A stretch of DNA of 64,000 nt from Pseudomonas sp. PB120 (lineage in GTDB: Bacteria; Pseudomonadota; Gammaproteobacteria; Pseudomonadales; Pseudomonadaceae): the NCBI RefSeq assembly GCF_009761815.1, contig NZ_RWIN01000038.1, forward strand, positions 62,001-126,000. Direction: 5' to 3'. The first letter of the stretch is position 1; every line of letters starts with the position of its first letter. Positions 29,564 to 37,575 of this stretch are shown one piece after another. Under the pieces are notes generated by a model. That model worked only from the letters and a program-made list of their open reading frames with translations, was not told where the DNA came from and made no database searches. The translations under genes were made by a program, and so were the position numbers.

Positions 29564-30892
29564 ATGGCCTTTCACCCGATTGCCGCAGACGATGACGACG
29601 GTACGGTCGTTGTTGCGCGCAAATATGCCTGGATCGTCTTCGCCCTGACGTTCGGCCTGCTGATTTCCGATTACATGTCGCGCCAGGTGCTGAACGCCGT
29701 GTTCCCGATGCTCAAGGGCGAATGGGCACTGAGCGACGGCCAGCTCGGCCTGCTCAGTGGCATCGTCGCCTTGATGGTCGGCCTGCTGACGTTTCCGCTG
29801 TCGCTGTTGGCCGACCGTTTCGGGCGGGTCAAAAGCCTGGCGTTGATGGCGCTGTTGTGGAGTCTGGCGACCCTGGGATGTGCGCTGGCGCAGGACTATC
29901 AGCAGATGTTCATTGCCCGGTTCATGGTCGGTGTCGGCGAAGCCGCGTACGGCAGTGTCGGCATCGCGGTGGTGATTTCGGTGTTTCCGAAACACATGCG
30001 GGCCACACTGGCCAGTGCCTTCATGGCGGGCGGCATGTTCGGCTCGGTGTTGGGCATGGCCATGGGCGGTGCAATCGCCGCCAAGCTGGGCTGGCGCTGG
30101 TCGTTTGCCGGTATGGCGCTGTTTGGCCTGGTGCTGGCGGTGCTGTATCCGCTGATCGTCAAGGAGGCACGCATCGCTCCGAAACGGGCGGCGAATGCCC
30201 TGGGCAAGGCGACGGCGAAGGTCAAGCAGCCGTTACGCACTCTGTTTTCCAGCCGCTCGGTGATCGCGACGTATGTGGGCAGCGGTTTGCAGCTGTTCGT
30301 CGGCGGCACGGTGATTGTGTGGATGCCCAGTTACCTGAATCGTTACTACGACATGGGCACGGACAAAGCCGGGGCCATGGCGGCGATCATTGTGTTGTGC
30401 AGCGGTGCCGGGATGATTTTGTGCGGGATGCTCAGCGACCGTCTGTGCCGTCATTCGCCTGAACGCAAGGTTGCCTTGGCCATCGCTTATTGCCTGGGCA
30501 GCTGTGCGCTGCTGTCGCTGGCATTCGCATTAACCGCCGGGCCTGTGCAATTGGCAATGATCTGCCTGGGCATGCTGATTGCCACAGGCACCACCGGCCC
30601 GGCCGGGGCGATGGTCGCCAACCTGACCCATTACTCGGTCCACGGCACGGCGTTCGCCACGTTGACGCTGGCCAACAACATGCTGGGGCTTGCCCCGGGG
30701 CCGTTCATTACGGGGCGCCTGTCCGACGCGATCGGCCTGCACGGTGCCTTCCAGCTCGTGCCCCTTGTGAGTGTCGCGGCGGCGGCGGTGTTTTTTTACG
30801 CCATGTGCCACTACCACAAAGATATTGCCCGGCTGAAGGGCGAGAGCGTGCCTGACGTTGTCAGCGAAACAGGGTTAGAGGTGAAGTTGTGA
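29564..30892 (+). CDS. MFS transporter
   Basis: A 442-aa major facilitator with about 12 membrane helices, a cytosolic loop near residues 210-225 (AKVKQPLRTLF) and the motif LADRFGRVKSLA between helices 2 and 3. The branch resembles organic-anion or aromatic-acid carriers (ACS/AAHS type), most likely the uptake permease of this operon. It overlaps the DsbA-like gene by four bases. A GAGGAGG ribosome site precedes ATG 29564. The substrate should be the compound degraded by the dioxygenase/BKACE enzymes. Confidence 0.9.
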   Translation: MAFHPIAADDDDGTVVVARKYAWIVFALTFGLLISDYMSRQVLNAVFPMLKGEWALSDGQLGLLSGIVALMVGLLTFPLSLLADRFGRVKSLALMALLWSLATLGCALAQDYQQMFIARFMVGVGEAAYGSVGIAVVISVFPKHMRATLASAFMAGGMFGSVLGMAMGGAIAAKLGWRWSFAGMALFGLVLAVLYPLIVKEARIAPKRAANALGKATAKVKQPLRTLFSSRSVIATYVGSGLQLFVGGTVIVWMPSYLNRYYDMGTDKAGAMAAIIVLCSGAGMILCGMLSDRLCRHSPERKVALAIAYCLGSCALLSLAFALTAGPVQLAMICLGMLIATGTTGPAGAMVANLTHYSVHGTAFATLTLANNMLGLAPGPFITGRLSDAIGLHGAFQLVPLVSVAAAAVFFYAMCHYHKDIARLKGESVPDVVSETGLEVKL

Positions 30893-31560
30893 GTGGTCGT
30901 TTGCGTATAGATGTGTTTTTCGATTTTATCTGCCCTTGGTGTCTGATCGGCAAACGCCAACTGGAACAGGCGCGAGACTTTTTGCACATCAAGCAGCCCG
31001 ACGTGGAAATCACCACGGTCTGGCACGGGGTGCAGCTGTTGCCGAAACTGCCGTTGCAGGGTGAACCCTTCGCTGATTTTTACCTCAAGCGCCTGGGCGG
31101 TGCCGACATTGTTCAAATGCGTCAGACCCAGGTGCAGCAGGCCGCTGCCGGCGTTGGCCTGGCTATCGATCTGAGTCGCATCACCACCATGCCCAACACC
31201 GCCGACGCCCATCGCCTGCTTGAGCGTGGCAACGTGCTGGGCAATTCAGCCCAGCGCACGGCGTTGCTCGAGCGTCTGTTCGCGGCGTATTTCGAGAACG
31301 GCGAGGATCTGGGGTGCAGTGAAACCCTGCTCGCCATCGCCCGGGAGTGCGGCTTCGAAGCAGACGCCGTGGCTGACTGCCTGACTGGCGACGGACGTCC
31401 CTTTGTCGGCAGCCCCGGCGCGGTTGGCGGCGTGCCGTGTTTTCAGTTCGACCGTCACCTCACGGTGGTGGGGGCGCAACCACCCGAGGCGCTGGCCGGT
31501 GCCATGATCGAAGCGATGGCCGACAAGCAGCGTGCGCGTCGCGAGCGGTTACCGGCATGA
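30889..31560 (+). CDS. DsbA-family (FrnE/HCCA isomerase-like) oxidoreductase
   Basis: A 223-aa cytosolic thioredoxin-fold protein with no signal peptide, starting GTG 30889 (overlap GTGA with the MFS stop). It begins IDVFFDFICPWCLIGKRQL, so C15-P-W-C18 is its redox pair. FrnE-like proteins of this size act as thiol oxidoreductases or isomerases, in some pathways on glutathione adducts. It overlaps the Rieske gene by four bases. Its role here is unknown; it might handle a redox-sensitive enzyme or a glutathione conjugate of the substrate. Confidence 0.85.
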   Translation: MSGRLRIDVFFDFICPWCLIGKRQLEQARDFLHIKQPDVEITTVWHGVQLLPKLPLQGEPFADFYLKRLGGADIVQMRQTQVQQAAAGVGLAIDLSRITTMPNTADAHRLLERGNVLGNSAQRTALLERLFAAYFENGEDLGCSETLLAIARECGFEADAVADCLTGDGRPFVGSPGAVGGVPCFQFDRHLTVVGAQPPEALAGAMIEAMADKQRARRERLPA

Positions 31561-31883
31561 GTTCACGTGTTCCTGTGCCTGCCGGAAAGCTCCCGCAGGC
31601 AGGCAGTCGTGCGCTGTTCGAATTCGATGACAAGAGCATCGCGTTGTTCAACGTCCAGGGGCAACTGTATGCCATCGACGACAGCTGCCCACATCAGGGC
31701 GCTTCGTTGTGTGGCGGGCGCCTCGACGGGCGGGTGATCCAGTGCTGCGCCCATGGCCTGCGCTTCGATCTGGCCAGCGGCTATTTACTCAATTCAGACA
31801 AGCTCAAGGTCGCCAACTACCCGGTGGAGGTCGTCGACGGCCAGGCATTTATCGTTATTGTCCCTCAGGAGTCCGCGCCATGA
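31557..31883 (+). CDS. Rieske [2Fe-2S] ferredoxin
   Basis: A 108-aa soluble Rieske protein. The ATG at 31557 overlaps the preceding stop (ATGA), so the in-frame extension back to 31437 is unneeded. The cluster ligands are C44-P-H46 and C63-x-x-H66. Proteins of this kind carry electrons to non-heme oxygenases. The TauD-type enzyme does not need one, so it may serve another oxygenase elsewhere or the quinone oxidoreductase. It overlaps the exporter gene by four bases. Confidence 0.9.
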   Translation: MSSRVPVPAGKLPQAGSRALFEFDDKSIALFNVQGQLYAIDDSCPHQGASLCGGRLDGRVIQCCAHGLRFDLASGYLLNSDKLKVANYPVEVVDGQAFIVIVPQESAP

Positions 31884-32890
31884 GCGCCATTGCACTCACC
31901 CGTATCCATAGCCGCACCCGTGAATTGGCGCCGGGCATCATCGTCAGCCTGATCGTGGCGGCGGCGGCCACCTTTCTTTCCGAACATTACGGCGCGCCGG
32001 TCATGCTGTTCGCGCTGCTGCTGGGCATGGCGCTGAACTTCCTCTCTGGCGAAGGCACGTGCAAGGCCGGCATCGAGTTCACGGCGCGCACGGTGCTGCG
32101 TATCGGCGTGGCGCTGCTGGGCATGCGCATTACCCTGGAGCAGATTGCCGCGTTGGGCTGGAAACCCTTTGCGCTGGTGGTGATTCTGGTGGTGGTGACG
32201 ATTGGTGTCTCGATTCTGGCGGCCAAGGCGCTGGGTTTTCAGCGTCTGTTCGGCATGCTTACCGGCGGCGCCACCGCGATCTGCGGGGCCTCGGCGGCAC
32301 TGGCATTGGCGGCGGCGTTGCCTAATCACCCGCAGAAAGAGCGTGCGACGCTGTTCACGGTGATTGGAGTCTCGGCACTGTCCACGACGGCGATGATCCT
32401 GTATCCGATGATTGCCAAGTGGTTGTCGTTGTCGCCGCAGGTCGCCGGGATATTCCTTGGCGCGACGATTCACGATGTGGCTCAGGTGGTCGGCGCTGGT
32501 TACAGCATGTCCACCGAAACGGGCGATACGGCCACGGTGGTCAAGTTGATGCGTGTCGCCATGCTGCTGCCGGTGATCGTCAGCGCTGCCATGATCACCC
32601 GAATGCAAGGCGCCGACCCGACCGGTAAACGGCCGCCACTGCTGCCATGGTTTGCCGTGGGCTTTTTGGCACTCGCTTGCCTCAACAGCACTGGCTGGGT
32701 CGCCCCGGTGGTGCAGGGGACGGTCAACGAACTGTCTCGCTGGTGCCTGGTGATTTCAATCAGTGCACTGGGCATGAAAACCCAGCTCAAGGAACTGGCG
32801 GCCGTCGGCATCAAGCCGATCCTGCTGATGGTCGGGGAGACCGTATTCCTTGCCGTGCTGGTGCTGCTGTTGCTGCATTGGGGGATGTGA
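31880..32890 (+). CDS. YeiH/UPF0324-family putative sulfate exporter
   Basis: A 336-aa polytopic protein with about ten helices and motifs GGATAICGASAALA and GATIHDVAQVVGAG typical of the YeiH (PSE) family. The name 'putative sulfate exporter' is conventional; the transported compound is uncertain. It is the last gene of the seven-gene operon (ATGA overlap with the Rieske gene). If the dioxygenase releases sulfite from a sulfonate, an anion exporter would fit, but that is speculation. The REPIN array begins eight bases past the stop. Confidence 0.85.
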   Translation: MSAIALTRIHSRTRELAPGIIVSLIVAAAATFLSEHYGAPVMLFALLLGMALNFLSGEGTCKAGIEFTARTVLRIGVALLGMRITLEQIAALGWKPFALVVILVVVTIGVSILAAKALGFQRLFGMLTGGATAICGASAALALAAALPNHPQKERATLFTVIGVSALSTTAMILYPMIAKWLSLSPQVAGIFLGATIHDVAQVVGAGYSMSTETGDTATVVKLMRVAMLLPVIVSAAMITRMQGADPTGKRPPLLPWFAVGFLALACLNSTGWVAPVVQGTVNELSRWCLVISISALGMKTQLKELAAVGIKPILLMVGETVFLAVLVLLLLHWGM

Positions 32891-32898
32891 ACAGGGTT

Positions 32899-33420
32899 CC
32901 TGTAGGAGCGAGCTTGCTCGCGATGGTCGTTAACGGTAACGCTTGAAGTCTGACACCCCGCGGCGTCCTCAAGTCCATCGCGAGCGAGCTCGCTCCTACA
33001 CATGTCGCGCACCTGTAGGAGCGAGCCTGCTCGCGATGGTCGTCAACGATAACGCTGGAAGCCTGGTACCCCGTGGCGTCCTCAAGTCCATCGCGAGCGA
33101 GCTCGCTCCTACACATGTCGTTCACCTGTGGGAGCGAGCCTGCTCGCGATGGTCGTCAACGATAACGCTGGAAGTCTGGTACCCCGTGGCGTTCTCAAGT
33201 CCATCGCGAGCGAGCTCGCTCCTACACATGTCGCGCACCTGTAGGAGCGAGCCTGCTCGCGATGGTCGTCAACGATGAAGCTGGGAGCCTGGTACCCCGT
33301 GGCGTCCTCAAGTTAATCGCGAGCGAGCTCGCTCCTACACATGTCGCGCACCTGTAGGAGCGAGCTTGCTCGCGATGGTCGTTAACGATAACGCTGGAAG
33401 CCTGACACCCCGAGGCGTAC
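32899..33420. repeat. Tandem REPIN array, exact 113-bp period, four copies plus a partial fifth
   Basis: Units begin with CCTGTAGGAG or CCTGTGGGAG at 32899, 33012, 33125, 33238 and 33351, exactly 113 bases apart. Each full unit holds a plus REP, a conserved 40-50-base middle, a minus REP ending GCTCGCTCCTACA and a CATGTCG linker. The fifth copy stops after the middle. Copies 1 and 5 share GAGCTTGCTCGCG, GTCGTTAACG and CTGACACCCC; copies 2-4 share GAGCCTGCTCGCG and CTGGTACCCCGTGG. The 663-base gap 32891-33553 holds only this array and the hairpins listed next. Confidence 0.95.
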
Positions 33421-33448
33421 AGGGGGGCGGTGTACGATTTTTTGAGCA

Positions 33449-33544
33449 GCGTCGTATCGCGTTTACTCCGACGCGGTGCGGCACTCGACCGGTGTCAAAG
33501 CACCGGTGTTTGCGGCGACTGTCCCAGCGGTCGCCGTTTTTTTT
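33449..33544 (+). ncRNA. Candidate small RNA or structured 3' UTR: three hairpins ending in T8
   Basis: Three consecutive perfect stems: GCGTCG/CGACGC (33449-33474), ACCGGTG/CACCGGT (33488-33507) and CGGCGAC/GTCGCCG (33513-33536), the last followed by T8. A further CGTAC/GTACG stem with T6 precedes them (33416-33443). No convincing protein frame is present. It could be a Hfq-type sRNA with its own promoter or the 3' end of the operon transcript; I see no clear promoter. Confidence 0.4.
33513..33544 (+). terminator. Rho-independent terminator (7-bp stem, T8)
   Basis: CGGCGAC pairs with GTCGCCG around a 10-base loop and eight T follow. It is directional: the minus strand has A8 instead. It terminates plus-strand transcription 10 bases before the AraC gene's 3' end. 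Confidence 0.9.
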
Positions 33545-33553
33545 GCACCGATG

Positions 33554-34582
33554 TCAGGTGTCTTTCGGATGTTTGGAAGTACCGGGCTTTTGCGTGCTGC
33601 GCCACGTTGCCGGCGGCATGCCGAACTGGGCGATGAACCAGCGGGTAAACGAGCTCGCCATGGAATAACCGAGCATGTCGGCGATTCGGCTCAACGAGTA
33701 ATTCGGGTTTTCCAGGTAGCGCAGCACCAGGTCGCGACGCACGTCGTTGATCAGGTCGTTGAAGGCGCAGCCATCTTCTTTCAAGCGCCGCTGCAGGGTC
33801 CGCACGTTCATGCCTTGTGTCTGGGCAATCTGCTCGATGGTGGCGCGGCCCATGGGCAGCAGCAGGTAGATGGCCTTGCGCACGTCAAACAGGATCGACG
33901 GCCCGTCCTGGCTCTGCAGCGAGTCCAGGTAACGCTGGGCGTAACGCGCCATGGCCGGGTCGGCGTGGGGGTTGGTGATGTCGAGGCTGGCGTCCGGGCA
34001 GACGATGCCATTGAACTCGCTGCCGAACTCCAAGTTGCAGCCGAACAGGCGACGATGCAGTTGCAGATTGTCCGGGGGCTGGTGCGTGAAGTTGACGCTG
34101 TAGGGGTGCCAGTGCGCGCCGAGAAGGGCGGCGCACAGGCGGAACATCACGCCGATCGCCAGTTCATTGGCCTGGCGGCAGGCCATGGGCGTATCGGTGA
34201 CCACTTCCTCGCGGATGATCACCATCTTGCCGGCCTCCTCAACAAAGATGGCCAGCGAATCGTTCATCAGATGGCGGTAATGCACCACCACCTGCAACGC
34301 ATCGCGCAGTGTCTGCTGGTGCGACAGCAGCAGGCTCACCACACCAAAATCCGAGAGTTGGCGCGACTCGGCCATGCTCAGGCCAAAGGTCTGGCAACCG
34401 CTGGCGACTGCCGAATCTTCCAGCAAACGCACCGCCGAATCGATCGGGATACGGTGCTCGGGCGCCTGCAGCCGGGCCTTGCTCAGGCCCACGTTCGCCA
34501 ACAAATCGTGAGTGTCGAGCGCCAGGTAGTGGGCCACTTCCAGGTAGTTGGTCAAGACGGCGGCACGCACAAGCTTGGTCAT
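33554..34582 (-). CDS. AraC-family transcriptional regulator (Arabinose_bd + HTH_18 type)
   Basis: A 342-aa regulator. ATG 34582, MTKLVRAAVLTNY, is the likely start; the open frame continues 42 codons further but has no good ribosome site. The N-terminal 200 residues look like the ArgR/OruR-type ligand-binding domain, and the C-terminal HTH pair is at about residues 255-335 (GMNVRTLQRRLKEDG, YSLSRIADMLGYSMASSFTRWF). The divergent gap toward the alpha/beta hydrolase carries direct-repeat element B. The protein probably activates that promoter and the one at 26.4 kb. Ligand unknown. Confidence 0.9.
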   Translation of the reverse strand: MTKLVRAAVLTNYLEVAHYLALDTHDLLANVGLSKARLQAPEHRIPIDSAVRLLEDSAVASGCQTFGLSMAESRQLSDFGVVSLLLSHQQTLRDALQVVVHYRHLMNDSLAIFVEEAGKMVIIREEVVTDTPMACRQANELAIGVMFRLCAALLGAHWHPYSVNFTHQPPDNLQLHRRLFGCNLEFGSEFNGIVCPDASLDITNPHADPAMARYAQRYLDSLQSQDGPSILFDVRKAIYLLLPMGRATIEQIAQTQGMNVRTLQRRLKEDGCAFNDLINDVRRDLVLRYLENPNYSLSRIADMLGYSMASSFTRWFIAQFGMPPATWRSTQKPGTSKHPKDT

Positions 34583-34712
34583 GATGCGGGGCTTTCCTGG
34601 AAGGTCTCGGTGGAGTTTAGCGGGACGGAATATAGCCAGCACATCACGAAATGCAAAGTTTTTATAGCGGGGTGTGCTGCTTTCACACGGGTTCAGACGA
34701 GGGCCCAAGAGC

Positions 34713-34752
34713 TGTCATGAAAAGAAAAGTCACTGTCGTCAAATGAAAAGCG
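34713..34752 (+). promoter_or_regulatory. Direct-repeat element B (candidate AraC-family binding site)
   Basis: TGTCATGAAAAGAAAAG (34713) and TGTCGTCAAATGAAAAG (34734) lie 21 bp apart and are followed by CG, matching element A at 34 of 40 positions. It ends 79 bases before the hydrolase GTG (the A element ends 81 bases before qor), and TTTAAT at 34769-34774 could be a minus-10. It lies 131 bases upstream of the AraC start on the other strand, so it may also act on that gene. Confidence 0.62.
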
Positions 34753-34831
34753 CAGGGGGGAGGGGCTCTTTAATGTCGGCACTACAAAAAGATTCTGGCG
34801 AAACAGCCAGTCGTGCCTCTGAGGTGTTCAA

Positions 34832-35398
34832 GTGGACAAACTGCAAACAGCTGCAACCGTTCTGATCGTACCGGGTCTGCGCGACCACGTTGCCGAACAT
34901 TGGCAAACCCTGCTGCAAGCCCGATTGAGCAAAGTGCGTAGCGTCCCTCCGCTTGAAACCGACAAACTCGACTGCGCTGCCAGGGTCCGGGCCATCCAGC
35001 ATGAACTGGAGCAAATCGACGGGCCAGTGATTCTCGTGGCGCACAGCGCCGGTGTGCTGATGGTCGCCCACTGGGCTGCCCGACACAGCGCTTCGATCAA
35101 GGGCGCTCTGCTGGCCGCACCGCCTGACCTCAATGCCACATGGCCACAGGGTTATCCGTCCCCGGAATCCCTTCGTGCCAACGGCTGGGACCCGCTTCCT
35201 GCCCGTGGCCTGCCGTTTCGCAGCATCGTGGCAGCCAGCACCAACGACCACCTGGCCAGTCTTGAAGCCGTGACCCACATGGCCGAAGGCTGGGGCAGCG
35301 AACTGGTCAATCTCGGCGAGGTCGGCCACCTCAATCCCGCCTCGGGCTTTGGCCACTGGCCACAGGCCGAAGCACTCATTCTGGAATTGGATCGCTAG
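34832..35398 (+). CDS. RBBP9/YdeN-family alpha/beta hydrolase
   Basis: A 188-aa small serine hydrolase. The nucleophile is Ser72 in VAHSAG, with Asp139 (STNDH) and His166 (GEVGHLN) as the other triad members. The start is GTG 34832 with GAGGTG upstream. RBBP9-like proteins are esterases or amidases with few known natural substrates. It is the first gene past element B and could hydrolyse an ester of the pathway substrate, or recycle acyl groups. A 128-base gap with a small hairpin (CAGGCC/GGCCTG, 35456-35475) separates it from the DUF1302 gene. Confidence 0.85.
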   Translation: MDKLQTAATVLIVPGLRDHVAEHWQTLLQARLSKVRSVPPLETDKLDCAARVRAIQHELEQIDGPVILVAHSAGVLMVAHWAARHSASIKGALLAAPPDLNATWPQGYPSPESLRANGWDPLPARGLPFRSIVAASTNDHLASLEAVTHMAEGWGSELVNLGEVGHLNPASGFGHWPQAEALILELDR

Positions 35399-35526
35399 TC
35401 AGGCACCTGGCCGGTCGCAACATGCCCGGCAATTGCTCTAACGCGTGAAAAAACTCAGGCCCTTCACCAGGCCTGTGCAAGGAAAGCTGCGCTCAAAAAC
35501 AAGTACAACATGGCGGAGACAACGTA

Positions 35527-37536
35527 ATGCATAACAATAAGAGTCACGGCCACACACTGCCTTCACCTCGTAGTCTATTGGCCCTGGCCATCCTCGCGGC
35601 CTCCGTGCCGGTCGCCCATGCCGTCGAGCTGGATACCGGCAACCCTGACTGGTCGGTGCGTTTTGATAACACCGTGAAATACAACTACGGCGTGCGCACC
35701 GAAAGTGCCGACAAACGCATGCTGGGGACGCCGAACAACAACGACGGCGACTACAACTTTCGCAAAGCCGGGACCAACATCACTAACCGTGTCGACCTCC
35801 TGACCGAGATGGACGTGGTTTACCAGCAGAACATGGGTTTTCGCGTCAGTGCCGCGAGCTGGTACGACAAGGCGTATGAAAATACCGGTTCCAACTCCAA
35901 CCCGTTCGTCAACGGCAACGGCGATGTGTCGGGCCTGGTCCAAAACGACACCCGCCCCAACTTCGCCGGTGTCACCCGTGACAACGTCGGCAATGGCAGC
36001 CCGCACCTGAGCAATTATGCCCAGCGCTACTACAATGGTCCGTCCGGTGAAATCCTCGATGCTTTCGTGTTCTACAGCACCGAAGTGGGTGAGGAATCAC
36101 TGCTGAGCGTCAAGGCCGGCCAGCACAACGTGTTCTGGGGCGAGACCATTCTCAACCCGGTGCACTCGATCAGCTACGGCCAGTCAGGCCTCGACCTTGC
36201 CAAGCTCGCCGCGTCGCCCGGTACTGAAGCCAAGGAACTGTTCGTACCGCGTGAACAGGTGTCGATGACATTTACCATCAACCCTGAGTTGACCGTGGGT
36301 GCGCAATATTTCCTCAATTGGGATGCGGCGCGTTTGCCGGAAGCGGGCACCTACTACGGTGGTTCCGACCTGATCGGTTTCGGTGCGCAGTCGTTCCTGT
36401 TGGGCAACACCAACAGCCCTTCAGGTCCTGCTGTTCTGGGTTGCGGCCTGGCACCGTGCAACGGCTTGACCAACGTTATCCGTGGCAAAGACCTGACGCC
36501 GCACAGCAGTGGCGACTGGGGTGTCATGGCTAAGTGGTCGCCAGCCTGGCTGGACGGCACCCTCGGCGTTTACTTCCGCAATACGTCAGACATCCTGCCT
36601 CAGGCTTACCTGACGGCAACCGGGATTTCGGCGGCCAATGCCAACGGAACCAGGCCAGGCACCCTGGGCACGGTCGTCAACACGCTCAACTCGTTGAACA
36701 CCGCAAGCTATCAACTGGCCTACGGTGACGACATTCAGATCTTTGGTTTGAGTCTGTCCAAGGATGTCGGCGGTGTGAGCGTCGGTTCTGACCTGAACTT
36801 TCGTCACAACATGCCGCTGGCCAGTATTCCGGCAATCGTCAGCTCGACCGATCCGTTGGGTCTGGGTCAAGGCCTCGGTCTGTTGCCGGCACGTACCGCC
36901 TCCACCGGCGTGGTCTATGACACCCCGCGCCGTGGCGACAGCATGAGCGCCACCGGTGACACCTTGCACTGGACGCTCAACGGTCTGATGACGCTGCCGA
37001 AAACGCCGGTGTTCGATTCAGCGACCCTGTTGGGCGAGCTGTATTACAGCAATCTGCTCAAGCTCGATGACAAGAACGCGGCGCTCTACAAGGGCAAAGA
37101 CTCCTATCGCGGCATTGATGCACCCACCCGTGACAACTGGGGTATCGCCGTTAACTTCACCCCGACCTGGTACCAGGTTTTCCCGGGTGTCGATCTGAAC
37201 GCTCCGGCTTCGCTCAACGTGGGTCTGGCGGGTGTCTCGCCGGTCTCTGGTGGTGGTGCCAAGGACACCGGCAACTATGCCGTGGGTGTCGGCGCGGTTG
37301 TGTACAACAAATACTTTGTCGACCTGAAGTACGTGGACTCCTTCGGCAAAACCGAAAAGTGCAATGTCAGCGGTGTGAGTACCGGTCCAAACGGTGGCGA
37401 CGGTTCCACCCCGAATGCCTTCAGCGGTAACGAAAACTATGCGTGCTACGCCGGTGGTTATTCATCCTTCTCGGGCGGCGGTGCGACCACGGAAGACCGT
37501 GGCGCGCTGTACCTGACGCTGAAAACCACCTTTTGA
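35527..37536 (+). CDS. DUF1302-family outer-membrane protein
   Basis: A 669-aa protein with a signal peptide ending near VAHA and a C-terminal Phe, as in outer-membrane beta-barrels. The mature chain alternates short amphipathic strands with Gly/Asn-rich loops. This is the DUF1302 family, often paired with DUF1329. Function is not established; in hydrocarbon and steroid degraders these proteins are thought to move hydrophobic compounds across the envelope (from memory). The ribosome site CGGAG is nine bases before ATG. A stop-adjacent hairpin separates it from the DUF1329 gene. Confidence 0.85.
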   Translation: MHNNKSHGHTLPSPRSLLALAILAASVPVAHAVELDTGNPDWSVRFDNTVKYNYGVRTESADKRMLGTPNNNDGDYNFRKAGTNITNRVDLLTEMDVVYQQNMGFRVSAASWYDKAYENTGSNSNPFVNGNGDVSGLVQNDTRPNFAGVTRDNVGNGSPHLSNYAQRYYNGPSGEILDAFVFYSTEVGEESLLSVKAGQHNVFWGETILNPVHSISYGQSGLDLAKLAASPGTEAKELFVPREQVSMTFTINPELTVGAQYFLNWDAARLPEAGTYYGGSDLIGFGAQSFLLGNTNSPSGPAVLGCGLAPCNGLTNVIRGKDLTPHSSGDWGVMAKWSPAWLDGTLGVYFRNTSDILPQAYLTATGISAANANGTRPGTLGTVVNTLNSLNTASYQLAYGDDIQIFGLSLSKDVGGVSVGSDLNFRHNMPLASIPAIVSSTDPLGLGQGLGLLPARTASTGVVYDTPRRGDSMSATGDTLHWTLNGLMTLPKTPVFDSATLLGELYYSNLLKLDDKNAALYKGKDSYRGIDAPTRDNWGIAVNFTPTWYQVFPGVDLNAPASLNVGLAGVSPVSGGGAKDTGNYAVGVGAVVYNKYFVDLKYVDSFGKTEKCNVSGVSTGPNGGDGSTPNAFSGNENYACYAGGYSSFSGGGATTEDRGALYLTLKTTF

Positions 37537-37545
37537 TTCACCCAA

Positions 37546-37562
37546 TGCTTAGTCACTAAGCA
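37546..37562 (+). other. Hairpin overlapping the DUF1329 ribosome site region
   Basis: TGCTTAG and CTAAGCA pair as a 7-bp stem with loop TCA. The last base of the stem is the first base of the AGGAG ribosome site (37562-37566) of the DUF1329 gene, so the fold can affect its initiation. Confidence 0.5.
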
Positions 37563-37575
37563 GGAGTACGACCCC

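Noticed and set aside
32899-33420. CRISPR-like repeat array
   Set aside because: The segments between palindromes are nearly identical between units and the period is 113 bases, so they are REPINs rather than repeats with unique spacers; no cas genes are near.
26371-34752. Element A/B as a Pho box (TGTCAT repeats)
   Set aside because: Pho boxes have 7-bp repeats at an 11-bp period; here the period is 21 bp with long A/G-rich half-sites.
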